DNA from: Lachnospiraceae bacterium
GTDB taxonomy: Bacteria > Bacillota > Clostridia > Lachnospirales > Lachnospiraceae
DNA length: 64,000 bases
Direction of reading: 5' to 3'
Assembly: GCA_910575255.1 (NCBI GenBank)
Contig: CAJTEM010000026.1
Span: forward strand, 1-64,000
Shown here in pieces: positions 18,783 through 27,673 of the stretch. The notes under the pieces were generated by a model. It saw nothing but the letters and a program-made list of their open reading frames with translations. It was not told the DNA's origin and did not search any database. A program made the position numbers and the translations under genes. Numbering within the stretch: the first letter of the stretch is position 1; each line of letters starts with the position of its first letter.

Positions 18783-19757
18783 ATGTCCCTGAAAGAGAAA
18801 CGTACTGTACGCATTATCGGAGAAAGGAACATCTGCCTGCACCTTAGCAACCTGAACCATCGGGAACGCATTATGAGAATCGGGAAGGCGTTATCCTCGT
18901 CCACCCGGCTGGATATTCTGGACATGCTCAAGAATACCCCCCGCTCTTTACAGGAAATCGCTTCCATCCTGGATATTCCGCTCTCCTCTGCTGCACTTCA
19001 TATCAAAACCCTGGAGGAGGCCAAGTTAATCGTTACCGAGACCCAGCCTGGTATCCGCGGATCCATGCGGGTCTGTATCTGCAGCATGCAGTCCTTTCAT
19101 CTGGAAACCTTTGACGCTGAGATCGACTCTGCCAGCAAAACCATTTCCCTGGAAATGCCGATTGGAAGCTACAGCAACTGCGATGTCCATCCGACCTGCG
19201 GGCTGGCCGGTGAAAACGGAGCCATTGAAGCTTATGACACGGTTCAATCCTTCTATGCTCCTGCCCGTACCAGTGCCCAGCTGATCTGGTTCAGCAAGGG
19301 CTACATTGAATATCGTTTTCCCAATATCTGCAACCCTCTGCTTCCGCTGGGCGAAATCTCCTTTTCCATGGAGATCTGTTCCGAAGCGCCGGGATTCCTG
19401 GAAAACTGGCCTTCGGATATTACCGTTTCTATCAATGAGGTTGAGGTGGGAACCTTTCATTCTCCCGGAGACTTCGGCGCGAGACGCGGCCGCCTCACCC
19501 CGCCTATCTGGCCGAACGGAAATACGCAATATGGCTTTTTAAAAACCTTTTCCGTGCGGGAAAATGGCAGCTATCTGGATGGAAAGCCGGAAAATCCTCT
19601 GATCGGCCTGAAGGATCTGGATCTGGGGGCAAACCCGTATATCTCATTAAAGATTGCCATCCGGGATGATGCGAAAAATGCCGGGGGCGTCAATATCTTT
19701 GGAGAGAAGTACGGGGATTATCCACAGGGGATTGTGATGAATCTTACCTATCTTTAA
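18783..19757 (+). CDS. ArsR-type transcriptional regulator with large C-terminal domain
   Basis: A 324-residue protein. An N-terminal winged helix-turn-helix (about residues 28-95, with SSTRLDILDMLKN and LQEIASILDIPLSSAALHIKTLEEA) is joined to a roughly 200-residue domain without cysteine metal sites, rich in Trp, Gly and Pro (PPIWPNG, GDFGARRGR). This long ArsR-like form is seen in Clostridia and may sense a sugar or sugar derivative; the ligand is unknown. AAGGAAG precedes the ATG at 18783, excluding the upstream start at 18762. It is divergent from the pseudouridine synthase gene. Confidence 0.75.
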   Translation: MSLKEKRTVRIIGERNICLHLSNLNHRERIMRIGKALSSSTRLDILDMLKNTPRSLQEIASILDIPLSSAALHIKTLEEAKLIVTETQPGIRGSMRVCICSMQSFHLETFDAEIDSASKTISLEMPIGSYSNCDVHPTCGLAGENGAIEAYDTVQSFYAPARTSAQLIWFSKGYIEYRFPNICNPLLPLGEISFSMEICSEAPGFLENWPSDITVSINEVEVGTFHSPGDFGARRGRLTPPIWPNGNTQYGFLKTFSVRENGSYLDGKPENPLIGLKDLDLGANPYISLKIAIRDDAKNAGGVNIFGEKYGDYPQGIVMNLTYL

Positions 19758-19797
19758 AGCTGAGGCGTGTTTGAAATTTTAAAAATCATAAAATCTC

Positions 19798-19826
19798 TTG
19801 CATTTTTTACGGCAGCGTAGTATAGT
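19798..19826 (+). promoter_or_regulatory. Promoter of the hemolysin III family gene
   Basis: TTGCAT (19798-19803) and TATAGT (19821-19826) with a 17-bp spacer, about 75 bp upstream of the start. Confidence 0.6.
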
Positions 19827-19900
19827 ATAATAAACAGTTATAAGTAGTTTTCGAAACTATATTATATGGTTTCTCGGTTGCTTTGAAGGAGGGATTTGTT

Positions 19901-20551
19901 ATGATGTTTAAAATCAAGGATCCGGGCAGTGCCCTTACTCATTTTATTGCTATGCTCCTGGCTTTATTCGCGGCAACGCCGCTTCTGATCAAGGCGGCCC
20001 GTTCCCCGGAGCAGACACATCTGCTGGCTCTGACCATTTTTATTATCAGTATGATTCTGCTATATGCCGCCAGCACGGTCTACCATACGTTGGATATTTC
20101 CCCAAAGGTGAATCAGATTCTGCGGAAGGTGGATCATATGATGATCTTTATCCTGATCGCTGGTACTTATACTCCAGTCTGTATGCTGGTTCTGGGAGAC
20201 CGTACCGGCTGGGTCCTGCTGGCCCTGGTGTGGGGAATCGCTTTTGTGGGGATCCTGATCAATGCGCTTTGGATTACATGTCCCAAGTGGTTCTCCTCCC
20301 TGATCTATATTGCCATGGGCTGGGTCTGTGTGTTTGCCTTCGGCAAGATAATCGCCGCACTTCCGAAAAGCGCCTTTGGATGGCTGCTGGCGGGCGGGAT
20401 CATTTATACGGTCGGCGGAGTGATCTACGCACTGAAGCTGCCGCTTTTTAACAGCCGCTATAAAAACTTCGGCTCCCATGAGCTGTTCCATCTGTTCGTG
20501 ATGGGCGGGAGCCTGTGCCATTATATCATGATGTATGCGTTTGTCGCCTGA
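19901..20551 (+). CDS. Hemolysin III / PAQR-family membrane protein
   Basis: A 216-residue protein with seven hydrophobic segments. The conserved residues of the PAQR/hemolysin III superfamily are present: SxxYHT in the second segment (ASTVYHTL), the DH pair in KVDHMMIF, and the C-terminal HELFHLFV histidines, which together bind zinc in the family. The bacterial role is uncertain. AAGGAGG lies 8 bp upstream of the ATG at 19901. Confidence 0.9.
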   Translation: MMFKIKDPGSALTHFIAMLLALFAATPLLIKAARSPEQTHLLALTIFIISMILLYAASTVYHTLDISPKVNQILRKVDHMMIFILIAGTYTPVCMLVLGDRTGWVLLALVWGIAFVGILINALWITCPKWFSSLIYIAMGWVCVFAFGKIIAALPKSAFGWLLAGGIIYTVGGVIYALKLPLFNSRYKNFGSHELFHLFVMGGSLCHYIMMYAFVA

Positions 20552-20599
20552 CATGTGCCAGGAACATAGCAGGTGCGCATGACAGGAGTACGGATATCA

Positions 20600-20643
20600 C
20601 AAAGGGGCTATCTGTTTCCCGATAGCCCCTTTGTGGATTTTTT
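20600..20643 (+). terminator. Strong terminator after the hemolysin III gene
   Basis: CAAAGGGGCTATC and GATAGCCCCTTTG form a perfect 13-bp stem with an 8-nt loop, followed by a TTTTTT run. It may work for both convergent genes. Confidence 0.85.
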
Positions 20644-20668
20644 ACAAATATTTTCTTATCAACTCGCT

Positions 20669-21103
20669 TTATTTATACTCCTCTCTCCGCTTTTTCATCC
20701 CCAAAGCAGCGAGCAGTGTTCCCACTCCTGCTGTTCCAAACAATGCTGCCAGCAGGCCGGCATAACGTGCGTCTCCTGTTCTTGGCAAAGCAGATAATGG
20801 CACGTCCGATTCTTCCTGATTGATCTCCTTCACCTGATACCGGGTTCCTGCAGGAAGGCCAGGGATTACTATCTGCTGTCCGTGTGCAAGTGTTATTTTC
20901 CCTTTCCATCCGCCATTTTCATCCTCTGTCAAGCGGAGAATGTCATCCGTCAGAACAATCGTAAACGTAAATTCTTCCTTTCTGTCTCCTGCATTTCCGC
21001 TGACTGTCTTTGTGATCTTCAGATCTCCCTCCGGCAGAATATTAACAAATTCCGCCTGATGACGAGTCCGGTATCCTGCCCCTTCCTTGTTGTCCGATTT
21101 CAT
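20669..21103 (-). pseudogene. C-terminal remnant of an LPXTG-anchored pilin-like surface protein
   Basis: The frame encodes a DUF7601/pilin-like Ig-type domain (GDLKITKTVSGNAGDRKEEF) and a complete sorting signal: LPRTG, hydrophobic stretch, and MKKRREE tail. There is no signal peptide; upstream the frame is closed by a TGA 17 codons before the first ATG, and nothing upstream (21104-21339) looks like the missing body. It is therefore probably the 3' remnant of a sortase substrate. No sortase gene is in the window. Confidence 0.65.
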
Positions 21104-21339
21104 ATATGTAATGCTTCCGGAATTCCTTCCTGCAGTTTGTGCGCCGCGGATCCTTCACGGGAAAGACTTCTTCTCATTTCGGTTTTCAACCGTCGGTACA
21201 GCTTAAAAGTAACCGCCAGCCACATAAAACATTGGTTCTCCGTATCCCATGCGGCGTGAGACCAATCCACAGAACCCTCATCGACAGGCCCATGTATCAT
21301 AATATAATCAGGGACCTTTGTAAACCTGTCAAAATCCCT

Positions 21340-22728
21340 CTACTCTGCCTCTGCCACCCTCCTCACTTCCCAATAAACACTCTGAAAATCCGCTTTCCTC
21401 TCCTTACAGATTCTGCGGATGCTTTCAAACTCCGGATAGCAAAAGATTCTGCCTCTGTGATGGCATACCTTCACGTCTGCCGGGCCGTACTCTGTCTGCA
21501 CCTGCTTAAGCTCCCGTTGCAGAACGGTTCGCTGAACCGGATAACGGCGAATCCCGATGGTGGTGGTCTGCGTCATCAGAATGTCCTCCAGGAATTCCCG
21601 TTCTGTCTCCCCGCAAAGGACAGACAGCTGATAAGCCGGGCGGTTTTTCTTCATAAAGATCGGTGTATACCAGACATCGGCGGCTCCTGCCTCCAAAAGC
21701 ATTTCCATGGCCAGTCCCAGCATCTCTCCCGTACTGTCGTCCAGATTGCTCTCCATGAGCCAAAGCTCTACATTTGGAGCCTTCCCTTCCTCGGTCTCCA
21801 GAAGCATCGCCCGCAGCACATTCGCCTGACGGAATACCTTATTGCCGGCTCCCATCCCGACCCGCAGAAGGCGGCAGGAATCCGGAAGCTCATCTCTGGT
21901 CCGCAAAGCCGCGGCGATCGCGGCGCCGGTCGGCGTCACCATCTCGCCGTCATTATCCGTTAACCGGAGTTTCAGGCCGCAGGCGGATACAATATTCGCT
22001 GTGGCCGGCACCGGAACCGGCAGTATTCCATGTTGGCAATGCACATGTCCACGTCCCTCCGAAAGCGGGGATACCACCACCTCTTCAATTCCCAGATTGT
22101 CCACACAGACTGCCACACTCACAATATCAATGATGGAATCGATTGCCCCGACTTCGTGAAAATGCACCTGGTCGACAGGAAGTCCGTGTGCCTTAGATTC
22201 TGCCTCCGCCACAATACCAAACATTCTCTTTGCCAGCTCTTTCACCCGGCTCCCGGCATCCAGCCGGTCGATGATCTCACAGACATCATAAAGGTTGCGG
22301 TGAATGTGAGGATGTTCGTGAGAGTGGTCATGGCCATGACTGTGCTCATGATCGCAGCTGTGTTCGTGATCATGACTGTACTCATGAACGTGGCTGTGTT
22401 CGTGATCGTGGCCGTGACCATGTTCGTGGCTGTGTTCGTGATCGTGGCTATGCTCGTGACTGTACCCTCGATCGTGCCCGTGACTATGCTCATGTTCCTG
22501 TCCGTGACCATGCTCATGTTCCTGCCCCGCCTCCAGATGCACGTCAAAATCAAACGCATCCAGCCCGCACGTCTCCTTCCTTCCGAAGTGCAGATGATAC
22601 CCCTCCAGACCCATGCTGTCCAAGGCTTTTTCCAACACTTTACGATCCGCGCCCAGATCCAGAAGCGCCCCCACCGTCATATCCCCGCTGATTCCCGAAT
22701 TACATTCCAGATAAAGTATTTTTCCCAT
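21340..22728 (-). CDS. larC: Nickel-pincer cofactor nickel insertion protein LarC
   Basis: CTP-dependent insertion of nickel into the pyridinium dithio-carboxylate mononucleotide to form the NPN cofactor of lactate racemase. The 462-residue protein starts MGKILYLECNSGISGDM, the conserved LarC N-terminus, and has HEVGAIDSIIDIV and the C-terminal LarC2 part. A very His-rich segment (residues about 71-143) of HEHSHD-like repeats probably stores nickel. Unlike lactobacilli, LarC1 and LarC2 are one frame. It starts one base after the larB stop. Confidence 0.92.
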   Translation of the reverse strand: MGKILYLECNSGISGDMTVGALLDLGADRKVLEKALDSMGLEGYHLHFGRKETCGLDAFDFDVHLEAGQEHEHGHGQEHEHSHGHDRGYSHEHSHDHEHSHEHGHGHDHEHSHVHEYSHDHEHSCDHEHSHGHDHSHEHPHIHRNLYDVCEIIDRLDAGSRVKELAKRMFGIVAEAESKAHGLPVDQVHFHEVGAIDSIIDIVSVAVCVDNLGIEEVVVSPLSEGRGHVHCQHGILPVPVPATANIVSACGLKLRLTDNDGEMVTPTGAAIAAALRTRDELPDSCRLLRVGMGAGNKVFRQANVLRAMLLETEEGKAPNVELWLMESNLDDSTGEMLGLAMEMLLEAGAADVWYTPIFMKKNRPAYQLSVLCGETEREFLEDILMTQTTTIGIRRYPVQRTVLQRELKQVQTEYGPADVKVCHHRGRIFCYPEFESIRRICKERKADFQSVYWEVRRVAEAE

Positions 22729-22729
22729 A

Positions 22730-23473
22730 TCATTTCACCGCCAGTCTGTTTATTTGCGTCGCCACATATCCGGCGCCGTATCCGTTGTCAATATTTACTA
22801 CCGAGATTCCGTTCGCACAGGAATTGATCATAGTCAGAAGTGCAGACAGGCCATGAAAGGATGCCCCGTAGCCCACCGAAGTAGGAACAGCGATCACCGG
22901 GCATTCCACCAGACCGGCCACGACAGTCCCCAGCGCACCTTCCATCCCGGCGACCGCCACAATACAGTTCGCTCCGGCCAGACGCTCCCGCTTGGAAAGC
23001 AGGCGGTGAATTCCCGCAACCCCCACATCAAAGATCCTCTCTACCCGGCATCCGAAATACTCCGCCGTCTGTGCCGCCTCCTCCGCAACCGGAATATCTG
23101 CCGTTCCCCCGGTGCAGACTACCACCTGCCCGACCCGTTCCTTTCCTGTCCGCTCCACTTTCAGAATCCGCGAAACAGGATCATATACCACCTGCGGAAT
23201 CCTCTTCCTCACAAGCTCATACTGTTCCTCTGTAGCCCGGGTTCCAAGCACCTCCCCGTCACGCTCATAAATCCGCTGATAGATATCCGCCAGATAGGCA
23301 TCCGGCTTTCCCTGACAAAATACCGTCTCGCCAAAGCCAGTACGCAGCTTCCGGTGAAAGTCCAGCTTCGCATACCCCAGATCCTCATAAGGAAGCTTCT
23401 TCAGCAGCTCCTCTGCCTCGTGGAGCTCGATTCCGCCTTCCTTCACCTGCCGCAGCAATTCTCCTACATCCAT
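22730..23473 (-). CDS. larB: Pyridinium-3,5-biscarboxylic acid mononucleotide synthase LarB
   Basis: Carboxylates and hydrolyses nicotinic acid adenine dinucleotide to start NPN cofactor synthesis. The 247-residue protein has the PurE-like C-terminal half with GTADIPVAEEA, VAGMEGALGTVVAGLVECPVIAVPTSVGYG, typical of LarB. It is translationally adjacent to larC. larE and larA are not present in the window. Confidence 0.92.
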   Translation of the reverse strand: MDVGELLRQVKEGGIELHEAEELLKKLPYEDLGYAKLDFHRKLRTGFGETVFCQGKPDAYLADIYQRIYERDGEVLGTRATEEQYELVRKRIPQVVYDPVSRILKVERTGKERVGQVVVCTGGTADIPVAEEAAQTAEYFGCRVERIFDVGVAGIHRLLSKRERLAGANCIVAVAGMEGALGTVVAGLVECPVIAVPTSVGYGASFHGLSALLTMINSCANGISVVNIDNGYGAGYVATQINRLAVK

Positions 23474-23560
23474 TCCTCATTCTTCCTTTCCTTTTCCGTC
23501 CTGCCCTCTTTGGGAATACAGACAGCGCGGGCACGACGCCTGACTCATAGCCCGCGAAAA

Positions 23561-23616
23561 CAAAAAACGCCAGGAAATAACCGACATTCCTTGGGAATAT
23601 CCGGCGCCTTCCTGGC
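23561..23616 (-). terminator. Terminator downstream of the rfbC/ABC-permease unit
   Basis: On the minus strand GCCAGGAA and TTCCTGGC form a stem enclosing an inner TTCCC/GGGAA-type helix, followed by GTTTTTTGTTTT. A second GC-rich stem (CGCGGGC / GCCCGCG) lies at 23527-23556. Between here and the permease stop there is no ORF, only the 166-bp repeat. Confidence 0.65.
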
Positions 23617-23758
23617 ATCATTCTTATCCTGTCACACATCAATATCATCGGGACACTTCTGCATCCTTAAGCAGCTTACAACCGCCAATAGAGGTAGTAT
23701 AATGAAAAAAGGGAGTCCCGTCAAGCATTTTCTCCCATCTCCACACGGAAAACACGCT

Positions 23759-23924
23759 CTAGTATAACCCACACTAATTACCGATACCTTTCACGCAGGA
23801 TAAATTTTCAGCCTGCAAGGCGGAGGAATGAGGCGTAGCCGGTGGCTATGTCGATTGACGACAACGCAGCAGATGGAAATTCAGATAAGTGAAAGGTACG
23901 GTTAATTAGTGTGAGTTATACTAG
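23759..23924. repeat. 166-bp palindromic element with CTAGTATAAC ends (copy A)
   Basis: Ends are CTAGTATAAC and GTTATACTAG. The outer 36 bases on each side are nearly perfectly complementary (CACACTAATTA / TAATTAGTGTG). The centre holds GCGGAGG and a GTAGCC-GGT-GGCTAT hairpin. A second copy of identical length is at 45335-45500 but with different arm sequence. It sits 3 bp beyond the ABC permease stop. Confidence 0.85.
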
Positions 23925-23927
23925 GTA

Positions 23928-24740
23928 TCACAGCACATCCGAAAAATGCGGACGCAGCCGTTTAAACACCTTCAGCCCTGCCAGCCCCACCACCAGCGTC
24001 ACCACCCAGAAATAAAGTGTCAGCTTCGGGCGCTGCCAGAACCATTCCCCGGTCAGCATACTGTCACGGTATCCCGCCGACACATAGTAGAAGGGATTCA
24101 GTTTCAGAATCGGAACCACCCACGGCGCCTTGTCCGCAAACATACTCTCATGGTACATGATCGGTGTCAGCCACATGCCGAACTGCAGGCAAATACTGAC
24201 GATCTGCGCCATATCCTTAAAAAACACATTCACCGAAGCTGTCAGATACCCGATCCCCAATGCCAGCATGGACGCGGCAAAGGAATAATAGGCAATCTGC
24301 ATCCAGGTCAGAAAGGGTGTCCATCGATAAATGACAAACATAAGGAACATAATCAGAACAAAAAAGCCATGGACCATCAGGCAGGAAAACAGCTTGATAA
24401 TCGGCAGAATCTCTACCTGGAACACCACCTTTTTCACCAGATAATGATATTCCTGCAGACAGTTGGTGACACTGTTCAGGGTCTCGCTGAAGAAAAACCA
24501 GGGCACAATCCCCGGAACCAGCCAGATCACATAGGGAGCACCCGGAACCGGCGGCTCACTCTTAAAGCCCACCTGGAAAATGAGAAAATAGATCAGCACG
24601 GTTACCATCGGCTGGACAAACATCCAGACAATACCAAAATACGAACCGACAAACCGCTTCCTAAAATCCGCCTTTGAGAGATCCCAGATCAGCTTCCGTT
24701 TTCTGAAAATCTCCCTGAGCAGAGTCATCACATATGTCAT
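23928..24740 (-). CDS. ABC-2 type polysaccharide export permease (Wzm-like)
   Basis: A 270-residue, six-segment membrane protein. DLSKADFRKRFVGSYFGIVWMFVQP near the N-terminus and LNPFYYVSAGYRDSMLTG near the C-terminus are typical of Wzm/TagG-type exporters of O-antigen, teichoic acid or rhamnan. The partner ATPase (Wzt/TagH) that normally follows is absent; instead the 166-bp repeat starts 3 bp after the stop. The start at 24740 follows AGGAAG. It lies 80 bp after rfbC. Confidence 0.9.
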   Translation of the reverse strand: MTYVMTLLREIFRKRKLIWDLSKADFRKRFVGSYFGIVWMFVQPMVTVLIYFLIFQVGFKSEPPVPGAPYVIWLVPGIVPWFFFSETLNSVTNCLQEYHYLVKKVVFQVEILPIIKLFSCLMVHGFFVLIMFLMFVIYRWTPFLTWMQIAYYSFAASMLALGIGYLTASVNVFFKDMAQIVSICLQFGMWLTPIMYHESMFADKAPWVVPILKLNPFYYVSAGYRDSMLTGEWFWQRPKLTLYFWVVTLVVGLAGLKVFKRLRPHFSDVL

Positions 24741-24820
24741 CGCTTCCTGTCCCTTTCTTCCCTCTTCTCTGTACACGGAAATAGCAAATGCCGTATACTC
24801 CGTAATAAAAACAACAGCCG

Positions 24821-25375
24821 TCAGAACCGAAAGGTCTCTGCCAGTCCGCCCCATTTCTGATCCTTCTCGGAAATGATCAATGCCACACCCTCCTGCAGCG
24901 GCCAGCGGATCCCGATCTCCGGGTCATCCCAGGCCATACCGCCCTCATCGCCCGGATGATAAAAATCCGTACATTTATAGGCAAATTCCGCTTCATTGGA
25001 AAGCACCAGAAAGCCGTGGGCAAAGCCCTCCGGGATATAAAACATCTTCTTATTCTCAGCCGACAGTGTCACACCGAACCATTTGCCATAGGTTTTGGAT
25101 TCCGCTCGCAGATCTACCGCCACATCAAACACCTCACCGCGCAAAACCCTTACCAGCTTACCCTGAGGAAACTGCTTCTGATAATGCAGGCCGCGCAGAA
25201 CCCCGCGGACAGACATGGACTGGTTGTCCTGCACAAAGACCATATCCAGTCCGGCCTCCCTGAAATCGTTCTGATTATACGTCTCTACAAAATATCCCCG
25301 CTCATCCCGGAATACCGTCGGCTCAATCACATATAATCCCGCAATCTCACAGCTTGTCACTTTAATCTTACCCAT
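24821..25375 (-). CDS. rfbC: dTDP-4-dehydrorhamnose 3,5-epimerase
   Basis: Third step of dTDP-L-rhamnose synthesis. The 184-residue cupin has RGVLRGLHYQ with the catalytic His, the active-site Tyr region, and IPEGFAHGFLVLS. The start at 25375 follows AAGGAAGGA; the upstream extension to 25417 has no support. It leads the ABC permease and opens the polysaccharide region. rfbA, rfbB and rfbD are not in the window, so they would have to be elsewhere. Confidence 0.94.
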   Translation of the reverse strand: MGKIKVTSCEIAGLYVIEPTVFRDERGYFVETYNQNDFREAGLDMVFVQDNQSMSVRGVLRGLHYQKQFPQGKLVRVLRGEVFDVAVDLRAESKTYGKWFGVTLSAENKKMFYIPEGFAHGFLVLSNEAEFAYKCTDFYHPGDEGGMAWDDPEIGIRWPLQEGVALIISEKDQKWGGLAETFRF

Positions 25376-25424
25376 TTTCTCATCCTTCCTTGGTTTTCTA
25401 TCTCTTCTCAGAAACAATAGCTAT

Positions 25425-25453
25425 ACTATACTACGGAGATGGTTTTTTTTCAA
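25425..25453 (-). promoter_or_regulatory. Promoter of rfbC and the ABC permease
   Basis: On the minus strand TTGAAA (25448-25453) and TATAGT (25425-25430) with a 17-bp spacer, 50 bp upstream of rfbC. Confidence 0.65.
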
Positions 25454-25629
25454 GATCTCCTCCTGTCTCTTCAGAAAGAATGAGTGAAGAAAAAGGAGCT
25501 GAGATTATTGCTATCACCTCAACTCCTGATTCCCCCCTGGCCCGGATGGCTGATTCAAGCCAAACCAGCAGGAACGGATCAATGCTTCCAGAAAAGCGAT
25601 TCTGCAAAACCGGATGAAATCCTGCCCTG

Positions 25630-27279
25630 TCACAGCCTCATACTGACAATCCCATAGATCCGCAGCAGTACATACGCATTCACACAGCACATGACATACA
25701 AAATCTGCCGGTTTCTTTCCCTGGTCAGCACCAGGATATCATTTTTCATAGACATAAGAAGAACCGGGAGAAATGGCAGGAAATACCTTCCCTGGACACC
25801 ACTGATCACGTTGGATCCGAGGGGCGTCCAGGCCAGCATCATGGAAAGCATCGTAGCTCCCGCACAGCCGGCGCAGAGAATCCAAATCCAAACACGTGCA
25901 GCGCCGGTCAGGGGCAGCTGTTCCCCCGGCTTGCGCAATGCCAGAAGCACAAGGCAGCCGCTCAGCATAAGAACCAGCAGATAAGGCACATCCAACACAG
26001 GATCCAGATTACCCAGCCAGGCACCGATCATTGACAGATGGTACTGCTCCGCCTGCCAGATCAAAGTATTGAATAACAGCTGCATACACTTTCTGGGCTG
26101 ATGTACAAAGGTTCCCAGGCTATAACCGGTCTCCTCGGCCCAGCTGATGTAATTCTCCGTCTCCGGCGCTACATACATACTCACAGTCTGTCCATTAACC
26201 ACAATCATGACCAAGGTCCAGGCGCCCAGCACACAGGCCGCTGACAGCAGCCACTTCCCCCAGCCGCCGAATTTACGCACAGGAATCAAAAGACATAGTC
26301 CCATGAAAACAGCATACACCATCTTACAAGGCCCCACCAATGCCATCACAGCTGCCAGTACTGCCACATCCACTGCCCTTACCCGTTCGGCAGTAAATAA
26401 AAGCTGCAGACAGCAGGCCGTAAAATAGAAAATCCCTGCCAGAATCCAGACATCATAAGACAAGGATGCAGACAGATGCAAGGTCATCGGCAGAAGCGCC
26501 ACCCCGAAAAGAACCTCCTCGCCAAACGGCAGACGCCTCATCGCCAGCCAGGTCACAGCCACAAAAAAGAGCAGGTTCGTAATTCTCCCCAGATACACCA
26601 GCCACAGGCTGTCAAGATCCAGAAGTCTTGCCAGGGAAATGCCCAGTGCCTGAGGAAAGAAAGCTGCCGGTGTCGTCACCACGGGCGGGTAAGGAGACAC
26701 CACCAGCCCCTCTTCCTGCCGGTTCCTCTGCCCGTTTCGAAATGTATCATGAATGACCCGATAAGTCTTCTCAACCAACGGTTCTCCCAGCACGGTTGCC
26801 TCGCCGCTCCCGTCCCTCGTTCCCTGCTTTGTCGGATACCTCCCTGTCGTATCGCTGATATAATCGCCATAGACATCCTCCAGAAACCAGTCCCTGGCCC
26901 GCACCAGCACATGACCGTCCTCACTGTTTGACGGCTGCCCCAGCATATGGCTCGACAGCTGATAGGCACTGATATAATGGCTGATCTCATCCGGCGCAGA
27001 AAGCGGGGGCAGAACCAGAAGATACAGCATCCCCAGAGACAAGCCGACAAGAGGATAGACATCGGTCAGCTTTCTTTTTTGTTTCTCTGTCCTGACAAGC
27101 AGCAGCCAGCCGCACAAAGCCCCCACTGCCAGAACAGCCGCCAACAGAAGAAGATAATTCCCGGCCAGCCAGCCATCCCCGCTTTCCACTGCTCCCGAGC
27201 GGACATCATACAGATGCCAAAAGCCCGGCAAAGCCAGCACCAGCACTCCCGGCAGCCAGCTAAAGGTTTTGTTCTTCAT
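25630..27279 (-). CDS. DUF2142 multi-pass membrane protein
   Basis: A 549-residue protein with about twelve hydrophobic segments and a large extracellular loop (about residues 100-200). LPPLSAPDEISHYISAYQLS near residue 100 and LFGVALLPMTLHLSASLSYD match the DUF2142 family, which resembles membrane glycosyltransferases of the GT-C type and occurs in surface-glycan loci. It may add a sugar from a lipid carrier or polymerise repeats; that is inference. The start at 27279 (AAGGGG upstream) lies inside the end of the DUF2304 gene, a 20-bp overlap. Confidence 0.8.
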   Translation of the reverse strand: MKNKTFSWLPGVLVLALPGFWHLYDVRSGAVESGDGWLAGNYLLLLAAVLAVGALCGWLLLVRTEKQKRKLTDVYPLVGLSLGMLYLLVLPPLSAPDEISHYISAYQLSSHMLGQPSNSEDGHVLVRARDWFLEDVYGDYISDTTGRYPTKQGTRDGSGEATVLGEPLVEKTYRVIHDTFRNGQRNRQEEGLVVSPYPPVVTTPAAFFPQALGISLARLLDLDSLWLVYLGRITNLLFFVAVTWLAMRRLPFGEEVLFGVALLPMTLHLSASLSYDVWILAGIFYFTACCLQLLFTAERVRAVDVAVLAAVMALVGPCKMVYAVFMGLCLLIPVRKFGGWGKWLLSAACVLGAWTLVMIVVNGQTVSMYVAPETENYISWAEETGYSLGTFVHQPRKCMQLLFNTLIWQAEQYHLSMIGAWLGNLDPVLDVPYLLVLMLSGCLVLLALRKPGEQLPLTGAARVWIWILCAGCAGATMLSMMLAWTPLGSNVISGVQGRYFLPFLPVLLMSMKNDILVLTRERNRQILYVMCCVNAYVLLRIYGIVSMRL

Positions 27280-27673
27280 ACCCCTTGTCATGCCTCTTAT
27301 CATTCCTCTCTTCCTGGAGCCTTTGCCTCTCGTGCTCTTCTCTCAGCTTCTCCTCCAATGCCATTCTCTGTACCAGCTCCTTGACCCGCGTCTCCAGCTG
27401 CGAGATGTGAATGGTCATCCGGAACTCCTTCATAATCAGCAGAAAAATCGCAAACAGGAACAGAAAATTCGCTGTGGAATAGATCCCCAGACAATGGGCG
27501 ATAAAGTCCGCCACCGGCGGAAACACGCTGAACACAACCAGCACCATGGCCAGTATCATCCAGAAAATCGCGCTTTCTATCTGCAGCTTCGACTCACGGA
27601 TCTTGCGCATCATCTGCATAAATGTTGCCAGAGAAGCCAGAATCAGCACAATACGCAACGTCATGGTCATCAT
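27260..27673 (-). CDS. DUF2304 membrane protein
   Basis: A 137-residue protein with three hydrophobic segments (roughly residues 5-22, 33-52, 66-85) and a long charged C-terminal coiled coil (VKELVQRMALEEKLREEHERQRLQEE). DUF2304 proteins are habitually encoded beside GT2 enzymes in polysaccharide loci, possibly as scaffolds for the transferase. AAGGAGG lies 5-8 bp from the double ATG (27673/27670). Its 5' part overlaps the end of the GT2 gene by 80 bp. Confidence 0.8.
   Translation of the reverse strand: MMTMTLRIVLILASLATFMQMMRKIRESKLQIESAIFWMILAMVLVVFSVFPPVADFIAHCLGIYSTANFLFLFAIFLLIMKEFRMTIHISQLETRVKELVQRMALEEKLREEHERQRLQEERNDKRHDKGYEEQNL

Noticed and set aside
21100-21300. 66-codon minus-strand ORF upstream of the LPXTG remnant
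   Set aside because: It has no ribosome binding site, resembles no family, and is in a different frame from the remnant; not supported as a gene.
22300-22520. Short repeats in larC considered as a possible CRISPR-like or tandem repeat locus
   Set aside because: They encode the His/Glu/Asp-rich segment of LarC in frame; there are no spacers.
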